Program-made: the position numbers and the translations under genes
Notes under the pieces: generated by a model
Told to the model about the DNA's origin: nothing
Databases searched by the model: none
The model's input: only the letters and a program-made list of their open reading frames with translations
Assembly: GCA_963725895.1 (NCBI GenBank)
Contig: CAVSAJ010000003.1
Coordinates: 1,178,001 to 1,242,000, forward strand
Direction: 5' to 3'
DNA length: 64,000 bases
From: Bog-473 sp963725895
GTDB lineage: Bacteria > Actinomycetota > Acidimicrobiia > Acidimicrobiales > RAAP-2
In this document: in pieces, positions 54,818-64,000 of the stretch
Layout: the number at the start of each line of letters is the position of its first letter
Position numbering within the stretch: position 1 is the stretch's first letter

Positions 54818-56393
54818 AGGAGAATCCCGACGAAGATGGCCTCGAGGCCAGCTCCGTTCATCGTGGTCGACATGCTCTGCGGTGCGCTCGAGCCCGTCGG
54901 CTCCTGCGCTTGCAGCATCATCGTGCCCGTCTTGTTGAGCTGCTGGTCGGATTCGCACAGGACGGATGGGACGCCCGTCGCAAAGGTGGTGGAGTTGACG
55001 CTGAGCGTGGTCGCGTTGGCCGACGAGGGCGGGCCGCTCGACGGCGTCCCGACCGCCTGTGTCGTGGCCGGGACCGGTCCGGTCCAGGCGAGCGCGCCGC
55101 TGTTGTTCACGTCCTTGTCGGAGTAGCAGGCATTGCCCCACAGGTCCGACGACCCGTCGTTGGGGAGGATCGACCAGTTGAGGCCACCGGTCGTGTTCGA
55201 CCACTCGATCCACTCGTTGGTGTCGGTGGACTCTGCGTCACCCGTGACGAGCGTCCAGCCGGTGGCGGCCTGGCCGGCTGCGTCGAGGACCTGCACGGCC
55301 GTGAACGTCATCGTCACGACGCCCGAAGTGTCCTCGTACAGCGCCGGTTCTCCGGGGACGCCCGTGTAGAAGCCATTGTTGCCGAGGAAGGCTTCGCTGT
55401 CGTCCCCTCCGGGGAGTAGTAGGTCGGGAGGACCGACGGCACGAGGATGTTCGCGCTCACCTGGAGGCAAAAGCTCAAGGTGTACGGCGTGTTGGTGATG
55501 GGAAGCTCGAAGAGCTGGCCTGTCTCGGTCGCAAGGCCGGGAGGCTTGCACGTTCCGGTGGAGGCCTGGGTGTAGTTGTATCCGGTGAAGTCGGCGAAGC
55601 ACAGCTGCTCCGAATAGATGCTTTGACTGTTGGGTGTCGCAAAGCCACAACCCGAGGTGCCGCTCGTCGAGGACAGAGGTGACGGCGCGCTCTGCGAGGT
55701 CGATTCGCCCGGAAGCCCGACCAGCGAGTACGCGAAGCCGCTGGCCGTCTGCGTTCCCTGCACATCGAACTCGACCTTTGTCACGTCGAGCGTCGAGGCC
55801 CAGGTGGTGGAGTAGTCCGACGTGACGTTGGTGAATTGCCCCGTTTGCACGTTCTTGGGCCCATAGACCGTGACGGTGGGGGACGATCCGATGTCGTGGG
55901 CCAGCGTGAGCGTGCTGGTGGGCGTTGTTGAGGTTCCGTACGTGCAGAGCTGACGGGTGAGCGCATAGGTCGCGGTGTTGTTCTGGCTGTTGACCACCTT
56001 GGTCGAGATGTACGAGACCACCGTGTCGTATCCGCCGGCGGGGCCGCCAGCGGTTGCCGAGTTCGAGCCCCACTCGAACGCGATCAGCTGCGACTGCCCG
56101 GTTCCGAGCGAGCCGCACGCCGCGGGCGTCGACTGCGTGGTCATCTGTTGCGCGCTCTGCACATCTCGGTTGAAGCTGGCGGATGCCACGAGTGCGTCGT
56201 TGGAGTCGCCGACCCGGTTCGCCACGGAGCTTTGGAGCGAGAAGACCGAGATCAGCGCGACCGAGATCCCACCCACCACGATCGGCAATATGACAATGAC
56301 GATCATGAGCTCAATGAGGGTGAAGCCGGCCTCGGCATGGCGCGCGGGCCGCGGGTGCACACGGGCGCGTAGATAGCGGCGCGCCAGCACCAT
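54814..56393 (-). CDS. PilW-like minor pilin, one apparent frameshift
   Basis: The N-terminal frame has a prepilin signal EAG|FTLIELMIVIVILPIVVGG after a basic leader, then a pseudopilin-like stretch NRVGDSNDALVASASFNRDVQSAQQ typical of PilW/GspJ-type minor pilins, and a Cys-containing beta-rich head. The C-terminal frame carries on with NNGFYTGVPGEPALYEDTSG and ends SMSTTMNGAGLEAIFVGIL. The join is a C4 run at 55404-55407 (G4 in the coding strand); one more base restores the frame, and the 1580-bp length agrees. The start is taken as ATG 56393; the frame is open to 56492. It heads the minor-pilin operon. Confidence 0.75.
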
Positions 56394-56872
56394 CGGGTGG
56401 AGCGATCTCCAGGTGCGACTCACCGGACGACCGGCCCCACGTTGCCGCGCCCGTCGCCACAACGCAGGCATGGGCGGGCGCGACCGAGCCAATGGCCGTG
56501 AGAGCCAAACCCTTCGCCGTCGTTCCGCCGCTTCGCCAAGTGACCTACTCCAATAAGCGGACCCGCCTACGTCCGACCTAATGCACGTAGTTCGTCAGTC
56601 CTGAATGATTACGGGAAACTGCAGGTAGGGGAAGAGCACCGGTCGTTGCATGCCCCCTCTGCCCGCTCTTTTGATCGGCTTTCTTGGTGTCTGACCTGAG
56701 TACGAATTGGGGCGGCGTCCACCCGCGGGCGTGTCAAAAAGTCCGCCCGATCTTCCTCTGACCAGGCAATCCCCGTTGGATCGGCGCACGGGGCGTTGTG
56801 TCAGCGGCCGCCCAAAATCGAGACAACAACGCCGCCCTGATACCGATACACAAGAGTCGGACAATTCACTCG
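56394..56872. other. Intergenic region upstream of minor-pilin operon
   Basis: About 480 bp, more AT-rich in places than its surroundings. A 93-codon minus-strand frame (56595-56876) has no motif and no convincing start, so I do not call it a gene. The promoter for the minor-pilin operon should lie in the left part, but I see no clear -35/-10 pair. Confidence 0.3.
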
Positions 56873-57127
56873 TCACTCACTGTCGGCATCCCTGTCGCGA
56901 CCGCTGCTCCTGCCCATGTGCCATGCCGAGCACACGTCGCACTGGTAGACGCGGAAGTCCGCACCTGACTCGAGTGTGCGTTCTTCCGCTGCGTGCTGGG
57001 CGTCGCTCTGCGTCGGGAATGCGGTCTTGGGCTTTCCGTCGACGCGCCAGTGTGTACCGAGACTGAGTGGACGCGGTTCGTCTGCTTTTGAGCGCATGTT
57101 CCTCGGAATGCGCCTGCGCGGTGCCAT
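56873..57127 (-). CDS. Small CxxC protein, unknown
   Basis: An 84-residue basic protein starting at ATG 57127. The first 30 residues are Arg-rich; the remainder reads GKPKTAFPTQSDAQHAAEER followed by FRVYQCDVCSAWHMGRS. The YxCxxCxxWH pattern at the end looks like half of a zinc knuckle and is, as far as I recall, a recurrent feature of small actinobacterial proteins of unknown role. It is divergent from the DUF2510 membrane-protein gene. Confidence 0.55.
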   Translation of the reverse strand: MAPRRRIPRNMRSKADEPRPLSLGTHWRVDGKPKTAFPTQSDAQHAAEERTLESGADFRVYQCDVCSAWHMGRSSGRDRDADSE

Positions 57128-57319
57128 GCGTCATTGTGTCGCGGTCACGATGGCGTGCATACCATGGTGTGCGTCGTCACGGAGCATCTGTCGCCCCGGC
57201 GACGACCTGAGGTCATCCCCGATGCGGGCCACCCCTGGTGCCATACTCGGCTTCGTAGCTCTCCGTGTGAGGGTCGCCAGGCGTGCCGCCCAGGGGGGCG
57301 AAGATTGCGAGGTGGTCCC

Positions 57320-58072
57320 GTGGCGGACGAGAGCAAGACAGTGGGCAGTGACCAATCGGAGTCGGGCTCGAGCGGGGCCGCCGACGTGACGGCGACGACT
57401 GAGCCCGGCTGGTACGGCACGGGCACCAACCCGAACGAGCAGTCGTACTGGGACGGTCAGCAGTGGAGCGGCGTTCGCCATTGGGCCGCCGGCCAAGGGT
57501 GGATCGAGGGTGCAGCCGGCGGTCAGGCCGAGGCACCTCCCCGTGGCGTCGAATCACATCGCAGCCCGAATCCGTATGTGCAGCAAGCGGTCGCGCCGGG
57601 TCGGGCACGCAAGACGCGACTCCCGACACCCGCCACGTTCAGTCTGGGCGTGCTCGTGACGATGGTGGCCGGGGTCGCCCTGATGTACGGGTCGGTGGGA
57701 ACATGGGTCCACGTGGATGCGAACCTGGGCGTCGCCAACTTCCACGTGTCGATCAACGGGCTCGACCAAGGGATCTCGACATTGATCGGGGTCAACGGGT
57801 ACGTCACCTTCATCGGTGGCATCGTGTTGCTGGTCCTCGGCGGGTTGGCCATGTCGTCCGAGGAGACTCTCCTCGTGGCACTCACCACGATCGCATCACT
57901 CGCAATCTTGGTCTTCGCCATTTACGACATGTTCCGCATCGTCCAGAAGATCTCGGCCCTTCCCGCGTCGGTGAACCCGAGCGTGAGCGTGGGCTGGGGA
58001 TTGATCTGTGTCCTCAGCGCCGCCGTTCTGGCCATGATCGTCTCGGTGGCTCGGCTCCTCGGTCAGCGCTAG
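57320..58072 (+). CDS. Membrane protein with N-terminal DUF2510-like motif
   Basis: A 250-residue protein. The cytosolic N-terminus contains EPGWYGTGTNPNEQSYWDGQ and WSGVRHW, a DUF2510-type aromatic motif; a Pro-rich linker follows, and then four membrane helices (LGVLVTMVAGVALMYGSVG, VTFIGGIVLLVLGGLAM, LLVALTTIASLAILVFAIY, LICVLSAAVLAMIVSVARLL). GTG 57320 is preceded by GAGGTGG; the open frame extends further upstream to 57134 but that part is Arg/Cys-rich and unlike a protein. The function is unknown. It is related by motif to the gene at 17152-17883. Confidence 0.75.
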   Translation: MADESKTVGSDQSESGSSGAADVTATTEPGWYGTGTNPNEQSYWDGQQWSGVRHWAAGQGWIEGAAGGQAEAPPRGVESHRSPNPYVQQAVAPGRARKTRLPTPATFSLGVLVTMVAGVALMYGSVGTWVHVDANLGVANFHVSINGLDQGISTLIGVNGYVTFIGGIVLLVLGGLAMSSEETLLVALTTIASLAILVFAIYDMFRIVQKISALPASVNPSVSVGWGLICVLSAAVLAMIVSVARLLGQR

Positions 58073-58182
58073 CGAGCGCACCCCGACGTCGCGTCCCCGG
58101 ACGCCGAAGGTCGATCTGGACGCGGACGAGCGGCGGATCGCTCCGCCGCTCGTCACGTGCTCCCAGGGGTCCCGACGATCGC

Positions 58183-60091
58183 TTACTGCGGCGGCCCCGA
58201 GGACAGCTGCACCGTGGCCGTGTGGCTCTGACCCGAGGTGTCGGTCCAACCGATCTGCACCTTGTCGCCCGGGTGGTAGATGCCCATGTCGTTGGTGAGG
58301 TCGTCGGCCGAGTTGACGGTCTTGCCACCGATCGAGGTGATCGTGTCGCCTTCGGCCAGGCCGGCCTCTTGCGCCGGGCCGTTCGTCACGACACCGGCAA
58401 CGGAGGCACCCGAGGCCGACGAGCCGCTGTTCCCCGTGTTTCCGGTGTTGCCGGTGCTGCCGGTGTTGCCCCCGAAGAAGCCTCCACCGAAGCCACCACC
58501 GAAGTTTCCTTCACCGCCCGAGCCCGAGCTCGACCCTGAGGGGTTGATGTCGACACCCAGGAACGCCGTCTCGCCGATGTGCACCGTCGCCGATGCGCTG
58601 CCCGCCTCAATGGTGTGGGCGATGGAGAGTGCCGTGTTGATCGGGATGGCGAAGCCCTGGTTCCCCGCGGCCTGGCCGTTGTACTGGAACGAGTAGCCCG
58701 CCGAGGCGGCGGTGTCGACACCGATGACCTGACCCGAGGTGTTCACGAGCGAGCCTCCCGAGTCACCCGGCTGAATGTCCGCGTTGGTCTCGATGAGACC
58801 GGCGAGTTGTTCGGACGTGCCGTCACCCTCGTCGCTGGCGGTGATCGACTGGTTCAGCGCGGTCACGGTCCCGCCGGCCGCGCTGGGCGTCCCGCCGGTG
58901 CCGCCGGCGTTCCCGATACCGACGACCTGCTGGCCGACGGAGACGTTTGACGAGTTGCCGATGCTGGCCGTCTGGAGCCCGGACGCGTTGTGCAGCTGGA
59001 GCACAGCGATGTCCTTGGTCCGGTCGTAGCCGACCACACTCGCCGTGTAGGTCTTCTGGCTGCCGACGTCGGTAACCGAGATGCTCGTAGCCCCGTCGAT
59101 CACGTGGTTGTTTGTGAGCACGACGCCGCTGGACGTCAGCACGATGCCCGTGCCTGCCGCCTGCTCCGATTGGTAGCCGAGCGTGGTGTTGACGTCGACC
59201 AGCCCGGGGTCGACCTTGGAGGCGATGGCGTTGGTGTCACTCGGGCCGCCCGAACCCGAGCTCGACGAGCCCGACCCGCCGGTGTTGCCCGAGTTTCCCG
59301 AGGAGCCACCGAAGGGGGAGCCGTTGCCGAAGGGGTTGCTGCCTGAACCGTTGAAGCCGTTGCCTGCGGAGCCCGAGCCCGAGCCAGAGGGAAGCCGACC
59401 GTTGTTCGACGCGCCGGTGGCGGAAAGGTTGGTGGGGTTGTTCGAGCCCGAGCGCGGCGCCGATGCCCACGCCCGCGGCGAGAACGGCCACCGCGGCGGC
59501 GCCGGCGAGGACGCCGTTGCGGAACTTGTGCTCCCCGCCCGAGCCCTTCGCACCGGCGACCGGCGGCGCCCACACGGGGCCGTGCGGGTCGGTCGGCGGA
59601 CCGCTGGGCCCACCCGTTGAAGCACCCGGGGCGTACGAGCTGAACGGCGCGCCGGCCGCGGGGGTCTCACCGAGCATGGGGTTGCCCGCCAGGGCGCCCA
59701 TGGCGTAGCTGCCCTGCGGGGGCGTGCTGCCCGACGCGGCCGGGGCGTCACTCACGACGCCGCCCGGTGCCGTCACCGGGTCCACGCCCAGCGGCATGTC
59801 CTGCGCTGGCATGCCCTGGGGCGGCGTGCCCTGCGACACGTCCTGTGGCATGTCCTGGGTCATCTCGTGCGCCATACCCAAGGGCACGCCCCGGGGCACA
59901 CCGGGCGCGACACCGTCAGGAGCCGTGTCCGGCTGCTGGGGCAGGGTCGGAGTTCCCGCCGACGGCGGGGGAATTGCCGCCGGCAGAGCAATGGCCTCGC
60001 CCGTGGTCTCAGCCACCGGGATCGGAGCGGTCTCCTCCTCGGGGCCGCCAGCTGGCTGGCCGGTCGACTGGTCGTTGATGTCCTCGGTCAT
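58183..60091 (-). CDS. HtrA/DegP-type serine protease with PDZ domain, one apparent frameshift
   Basis: About 636 codons in two frames. The N-terminal frame (ATG 60091) is a long cytoplasmic Pro/Ala/Gly-rich region, then the membrane anchor VLAGAAAVAVLAAGVGIGAAL. The extracytoplasmic part is in the other frame: a Gly/Ser/Asn-rich linker, a trypsin-like domain with His (TNNHVID), Asp (YDRTKDIAVLQL) and Ser (QPGDSGGSLV), and a C-terminal PDZ domain (AGVVTNGPAQEAGLAEGDTI .. GGKTVNSADDL). A glycine-rich insert (GGGFGGGFFGGN) separates protease and PDZ. The join is at about 59441-59460 and the length fits one extra base. It is likely an envelope quality-control protease. Confidence 0.85.
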
Positions 60092-60350
60092 CGGTCCTCC
60101 GTCTGAGCTCCCGTGGCCCGGGAACTCTCCATGGCTTCCATTCGACAGGTTCGGTCTGTATGCCAGGTCAGAGAAAGTTATGACCGGGATAAATGTTGTC
60201 TGAGACGCCACCTGGGCGCGGGAAACCCGCGCCACGAGCCCGAAACAACGACGGGGCTGGCCTCCCCGCAGCCACGGCCGCACCACTCCAGACGGCCTTG
60301 TCGGCAGGTCTACGCTGGACTTGACGATCTCTCGTGGACCGGGAGGGCCT

Positions 60351-61481
60351 GTGGAAACTGCGATCTTCGACGCCGACAGCCACCTGATGGAAACGCCCGA
60401 GTGGCTCGATACGTATGCGGACGACGGCATCCGGGAGCGGCTGGCACCCCTGGGCTTCGGCGGGGCGGGGACCGGGGCGGCCGAGCTCATGGCCAGCCTG
60501 CCCGAGCTGTGGGAGTCCCACCGCATGCAAGAGATCGGGCCCGAGGTGCTCAAGGGCCCGAAGGGTTGGATGGCACCGGGCGCGCTCGATACGGACGTGC
60601 GCTCCCGAGTGCTCGACGCCCTGCACATCGAGGCCCAGCTCGTGTTCCCGACCTTCGCGCTGGCCCACTTCTCCTTGAGCAAGGACCTCGATGTGCTCTA
60701 CGGCGGGACCGAAGCGCTCAACCGGGCGATGGTGGACTTCTGCGGGCCCGATCCGAGACTGAAGGCCGTCGGCTACCTGCCGCTGAACGACCCGCTCCGC
60801 GCCGCCGAGGTGGTCGAGCATGCGCTCGATCTGGGCATCGCCGCCCTGTGGGTGCCATCCGACGCTCCCGGCGGATTTTCACCGACCCACCTCGACCTCG
60901 AGCCCGTCTGGGCGCGTCTCGCCGAGGCCGGGGTGCCGTTCGTCCTCCATGTGGGCGGGGGGAAGCTCCTGCCGAAGGCGTTCCACAACAACGGGCGCCC
61001 GCGGCCGAAGGACTGGCTGGGTGGCGGGGAGAACCTGCGCTCCAAGGACTTCCCCGTCGTGCATCATTCGCCCGAGCGTTTCTTGGCCTGCATGGTGCTC
61101 GACGGGGTCTTCGAGCGTCACCCCGATCTGCACGGCGCAGCCATCGAGCTCGGGGCCAGTTGGGTGCCCGGCCTCTTGCGCAACGTCGACCATGCTCTGC
61201 GCTCGTTCTCCAAGTTCGAGCCCCAGCTCCAGGAGCTCACGCTGCAACCCTCTGAGTACCTGCGCCGCCAGGTGCGCTTCACCCCGTTCCCCTTCGAGGA
61301 CACGGCGTGGCTGCTCGACCAGTGCGGGCCCGAGCTGTTCATGTTCTCGACCGACTACCCCCACCCCGAGGGCGGCCGGCGTCCGTTCGAGGCCTTCGGC
61401 GACGCCGTCGCAGGTTTCGACGAGCCGACGCGCGACCGGTTCTTCTGGCGCAACGGCGCCGAGCTCCTCGGCCTGGCCTGA
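60351..61481 (+). CDS. Amidohydrolase family protein (amidohydrolase_2)
   Basis: A 376-residue metal-dependent hydrolase starting at GTG 60351 behind GGGAGGG. The N-terminal metal motif is DADSHLMETPEW (residues 7-18); middle elements VFPTFALAHFS, FVLHVGGG and FPVVHHSPER follow, and the C-terminal metal-binding strand is FMFSTDYPHPEGG. Members of this branch are decarboxylases or hydrolases acting on aromatic or related carboxylates. It is followed after about 30 bases by a TauD-type dioxygenase on the same strand, so the pair may catabolise one compound. Confidence 0.85.
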   Translation: METAIFDADSHLMETPEWLDTYADDGIRERLAPLGFGGAGTGAAELMASLPELWESHRMQEIGPEVLKGPKGWMAPGALDTDVRSRVLDALHIEAQLVFPTFALAHFSLSKDLDVLYGGTEALNRAMVDFCGPDPRLKAVGYLPLNDPLRAAEVVEHALDLGIAALWVPSDAPGGFSPTHLDLEPVWARLAEAGVPFVLHVGGGKLLPKAFHNNGRPRPKDWLGGGENLRSKDFPVVHHSPERFLACMVLDGVFERHPDLHGAAIELGASWVPGLLRNVDHALRSFSKFEPQLQELTLQPSEYLRRQVRFTPFPFEDTAWLLDQCGPELFMFSTDYPHPEGGRRPFEAFGDAVAGFDEPTRDRFFWRNGAELLGLA

Positions 61482-61513
61482 GGGCCTGAGCACCTGAGCG
61501 GTTCGGCGTCGAG

Positions 61514-62374
61514 ATGGCCTTGACGGTCGAGCCGGTCGCCGGCGCGCTGGGTGCGACCGTCACCGGCATCGACCTCACGCAGGTCGGCGATGCGTCGGAG
61601 CTGGAGGGCGTCTCTCGGGCGCTGGCCGAACACCTGGTGGTGTTTCTGCCCGATCAAGACCTGACGCTGAATGACCTCGAGCGCGTCACCGACCTCCTCG
61701 GAGGGCGCGACGTCACGCCCTTCGTCGACCCACTCGAGGACCGCCCCTACGTGATCCGGGTCATCAAGGAGCCGAACGACGTCTTGAACTTCGCCAACGC
61801 GTGGCACAGCGACCTCAGCTACCTGCCGGCCCCACCGGCCTACACGCTGCTCCATGCCTGGGAGGTGCCCGACCACGGCGGCGACACGGTGTGGTCGAAC
61901 CAGTACCTGGCCTACGAGACCCTGTCGGGCGGGCTCAAGGCGACCCTCGAGGGTTTGCGCGCGGTGCATTCTGCCGGCTTGGCCTACGGCACCGGCGGCC
62001 TGCTCGATCAGGTGAAGGACCTGACGTCCATGGCGATCGCGCCCTCGCCCGAGGCCTTCGCAGAGCACGTCCATCCCGTGGTGACGATCCATCCGGTCAC
62101 CAACAAGCGCGTGCTCTTCGTGAACCCGATCTACACGACCCGCTTCGAGGGGTGGACGAAAGAAGAGTCACAGACGCTGCTGGCGCATCTGTATCGGCAC
62201 AGCATCAACGAGAACTTCACGTGCCGCCTGCGCTGGTCGGTGCACACGCTCGCCATTTGGGACAACCGCTGCACCATGCACAACGCGTTGAACGACTACT
62301 CGGGGGTGCGCCGCGAGATGTACCGCACCAGCGTCAAGGGCAGCACGCCCGCCGCCGTGCGGACATCCCCATGA
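61514..62374 (+). CDS. TauD/TfdA family Fe(II)/2-oxoglutarate dioxygenase
   Basis: A 286-residue protein. The iron-binding facial triad is H98-x-D100 (AWHSDLSY) and H256 (CTMHNALNDY); a C-terminal Arg (R267 or R271 in RREMYRTSV) would bind 2-oxoglutarate. GDTVWSNQYLAYETL is a conserved TauD-family segment. These enzymes hydroxylate sulfonates, aryloxyacids or similar substrates, often causing cleavage. The substrate is not deducible. It is probably in an operon with the amidohydrolase upstream. Confidence 0.9.
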   Translation: MALTVEPVAGALGATVTGIDLTQVGDASELEGVSRALAEHLVVFLPDQDLTLNDLERVTDLLGGRDVTPFVDPLEDRPYVIRVIKEPNDVLNFANAWHSDLSYLPAPPAYTLLHAWEVPDHGGDTVWSNQYLAYETLSGGLKATLEGLRAVHSAGLAYGTGGLLDQVKDLTSMAIAPSPEAFAEHVHPVVTIHPVTNKRVLFVNPIYTTRFEGWTKEESQTLLAHLYRHSINENFTCRLRWSVHTLAIWDNRCTMHNALNDYSGVRREMYRTSVKGSTPAAVRTSP

Positions 62375-62520
62375 CGGTGCCTGGAAGACCCGCGAAGCGC
62401 CGACGAACCCGCTGATCGCAGGGAGAACTGTGTAAGTTATCGGTCAACGATCGTCGCCGCGCTTCCAACGGTTGTGCTCGAAGCAAGCGGCCTGTGGCGA
62501 GAGAGCATGAGGGGTTGGCG

Positions 62521-62571
62521 ATGACCGATTGTCGGTACGCGCAGAGGCCGACGGTGTGCCGAGACCGGTGA
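62521..62571 (+). CDS. Possible 16-aa leader peptide before CLC gene
   Basis: ATG 62521, six bases after a GAGGGG ribosome-binding site, opens a 16-codon frame (MTDCRYAQRPTVCRDR) whose TGA overlaps GTG 62568, which is in frame with the CLC channel gene. Either it is a short coupled leader peptide, or it is the true start of the channel with a frame change shortly after. The strong ribosome-binding site makes it worth listing. Confidence 0.35.
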   Translation: MTDCRYAQRPTVCRDR

Positions 62572-63965
62572 CAGTCTCCGCAGCCGACCCATCGCCATCG
62601 GCATCACCATCACCATCACCATCGCCATCACCATCACCATCGCTTCCCGACCCGATGGACCTGCTCAAGGACAAGAGCTACATCCGGCTGCTGGTGCTCG
62701 CCGCGCTCCTTGGCGTGCCCGTCTCGGCGGCTGCCTTTGGATTCCTGAAACTGGTCAACCTCTTGCAGGTCTGGCTCTTCGAATCTCTGCCCAAGACAGT
62801 GGGGTTCACCGCCACACCGTTGTGGTGGCCGTTGCCGCTGCTTGCGGTGTCGGGACTCCTCGTCGGAGCCACGATCAAGTACCTGCCGGGCACGGCTGGT
62901 CACATCCCCGCCGAAGGATTTAAAGCTGGCGGAGCGCCCACCCCGGCCGAATTGCCGGGTGTCGCTCTCGCCGCGCTGGCCACGTTGAGCCTCGGGGTCG
63001 TCTTGGGTCCCGAGGCGCCTCTGATCGCCATCGGAGGTGGCATGGGGGTCATTGCGGTGCAGTTGGCGAAGCGCGACGCGACGCCGAACGTCTCGATCGT
63101 CGTCGCGTCGGCCGGGGCGTTCGCCGCCATTAGCAGCCTGTTCGGCTCCCCGATCCTCGGCGCTTTCTTGCTGATGGAAGCGTCGGGTCTCGGTGGACCG
63201 CAGCTGGGTCTAGTGCTCGTTCCCGGCCTGCTGGCGGCTGGCATAGGTTCGCTGATCTTCATCGGGCTCAACTCACTGACCGGCTTCGGGACGTTCTCAC
63301 TTGCGATCCCTGGACTCCCTCCGTTCCATGCCCCGACCGTCGCGATGTTCGGCTGGGCGTTCGCCTTCGGTTTGGTTGCTTCGGTGCTTGGCACCGTCAT
63401 TCGGTTCATCGGACTGGGTCTGCTCCCACGGGTCGAGAGGCGGAGGATGCTGTTGACGCCTCTGCTCGGGCTGGCGGTGGCGGGGTTGGCGATCGCCTTT
63501 GCCGAGGGCTCAGGACGGAACTTCAGCGAAGTCCTTTTCTCCGGCCAGTCCGCGCTGCCCGGTTTGGTTCAGCATGCCGCGACCTGGACCGTCGGGGCCC
63601 TGGTCCTGCTCGTGGCGTGCAAAGGACTCGCCTACGGGATCTCGCTTTCTGGCTTCCGAGGAGGGCCGGTCTTCCCGGCGATGTTCATCGGTGCAGCCGC
63701 GGGGATAGCTGCCTCCCACCTGCCGGGTCTCTCGTTGGTGCCGGGGGTCGCGATGGGCATCGGCGCCATGAGCACCGTGATGCTCAAGCTTCCACTGACG
63801 TCCACGTTGCTGGCCGTCCTGCTGTTGTACAGCGACGGGCTCAACGTCACGCCGCTGGTCATTGTGGCCGTCGTTGTGACCTACGTCGCGTCAGCCCGGC
63901 TCCCTCAGACCCCTGCCGATCTCCCCTGGAAGTGGGCGGCGTCGCCACGATCAGAGAAGGATTGA
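62568..63965 (+). CDS. CLC-type chloride channel/transporter
   Basis: About 465 residues from GTG 62568. The N-terminus is a low-complexity (Ser-Pro)n stretch encoded by a CATCAC-like hexanucleotide repeat. Ten or more membrane helices follow, with the CLC filter motifs VVLGPEAPLIAIGGGMG (GxExP with the gating Glu), SLFGSPILGAFLLMEASG and SGFRGGPVFPAMFIGAAAG. No CBS domains follow. It exchanges or conducts chloride or fluoride across the membrane. Alternatives for the start are TTG 62529 and ATG 62655 (MDLLKDKS), the latter just before the first helix. Confidence 0.88.
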   Translation: MTVSAADPSPSASPSPSPSPSPSPSLPDPMDLLKDKSYIRLLVLAALLGVPVSAAAFGFLKLVNLLQVWLFESLPKTVGFTATPLWWPLPLLAVSGLLVGATIKYLPGTAGHIPAEGFKAGGAPTPAELPGVALAALATLSLGVVLGPEAPLIAIGGGMGVIAVQLAKRDATPNVSIVVASAGAFAAISSLFGSPILGAFLLMEASGLGGPQLGLVLVPGLLAAGIGSLIFIGLNSLTGFGTFSLAIPGLPPFHAPTVAMFGWAFAFGLVASVLGTVIRFIGLGLLPRVERRRMLLTPLLGLAVAGLAIAFAEGSGRNFSEVLFSGQSALPGLVQHAATWTVGALVLLVACKGLAYGISLSGFRGGPVFPAMFIGAAAGIAASHLPGLSLVPGVAMGIGAMSTVMLKLPLTSTLLAVLLLYSDGLNVTPLVIVAVVVTYVASARLPQTPADLPWKWAASPRSEKD

Positions 63966-64000
63966 TTTCGCGGTCGGCAAGACGAACATCGGTATCGTGT

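Noticed and set aside
56595..56876. 93-codon minus-strand frame upstream of the minor-pilin operon
   Set aside because: No ribosome-binding site, no motif, and composition unlike neighbouring proteins.

Overview
The window is high-GC DNA that reads like an actinobacterium, most probably an uncultured member of Acidimicrobiia. The reasons are the many GTG and TTG starts, two F420-type luciferase-like monooxygenases, paired enoyl-CoA hydratases, a P450/TetR/LLM cluster, DUF2510-like membrane proteins and a PilB/PilC/PilT/PilD type IV pilus. The assignment is inference from gene content; no rRNA or other phylogenetic marker is present.

Layout. 1-1630: decayed integrated element (broken HNH nuclease gene, 5'-truncated tyrosine integrase) abutting the 3' end of tRNA-Gly(TCC). 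1668-8056: truncated haemoglobin and lipid-type metabolism (two enoyl-CoA hydratases, aldo/keto reductase, LLM oxidoreductase, VOC and SnoaL-like proteins), plus an RDD membrane protein coupled to a nonapeptide-repeat protein. 8122-12362: a minus-strand run with a beta-class DNA methyltransferase, a 104-aa protein and a 420-aa possible nuclease, bracketed by two GNAT acetyltransferases; it looks like an uncharacterised modification or restriction cassette. 12452-20125: Fic protein, thioesterase, UbiB-like kinase, small membrane proteins and a NarL-type two-component system. 20382-23611: P450-TetR-LLM operon with a perfect 8-3-8 palindrome upstream, every gene carrying apparent single-base frameshifts.

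24304-35725 is the most striking part. It holds an exported protein with a SipW-cognate-like signal, then a hairpin, then four genes joined by ATGA or TGATG overlaps (25070-28081, 28078-28569, 28569-29738, 29738-35725). Three proteins share a TasA/camelysin-like 'LYPG ... Cys' domain. Two carry arrays of nearly identical ~100-residue Ig-like repeats (five and seven copies); one ends in RTX-like GNGxD repeats and one has a glycine-rich domain.

35861-56393 holds galE, a GT-C type membrane protein, prepilin peptidase and a minus-strand pilus locus. In transcription order this is a PilW-like minor pilin, a giant (~2440-codon) prepilin with about 18 'DQYGN' Ig-like repeats, a PilX-like protein with IPT/TIG domains, pilB, pilC, the major pilin, pilT and a DUF429 protein. 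The giant prepilin and the last gene of the 24-36 kb operon seem to end in a related C-terminal domain, so both may present related tips at the cell surface. The remaining 57-64 kb holds a DUF2510 membrane protein, an HtrA-type protease, an amidohydrolase, a TauD-family dioxygenase and a CLC channel.

Quality note: about a dozen conserved genes are interrupted by what look like single-base indels. Gene lengths modulo 3 fit one indel per break, which points to residual assembly error more than to real decay, except in the integrase/HNH remnant.
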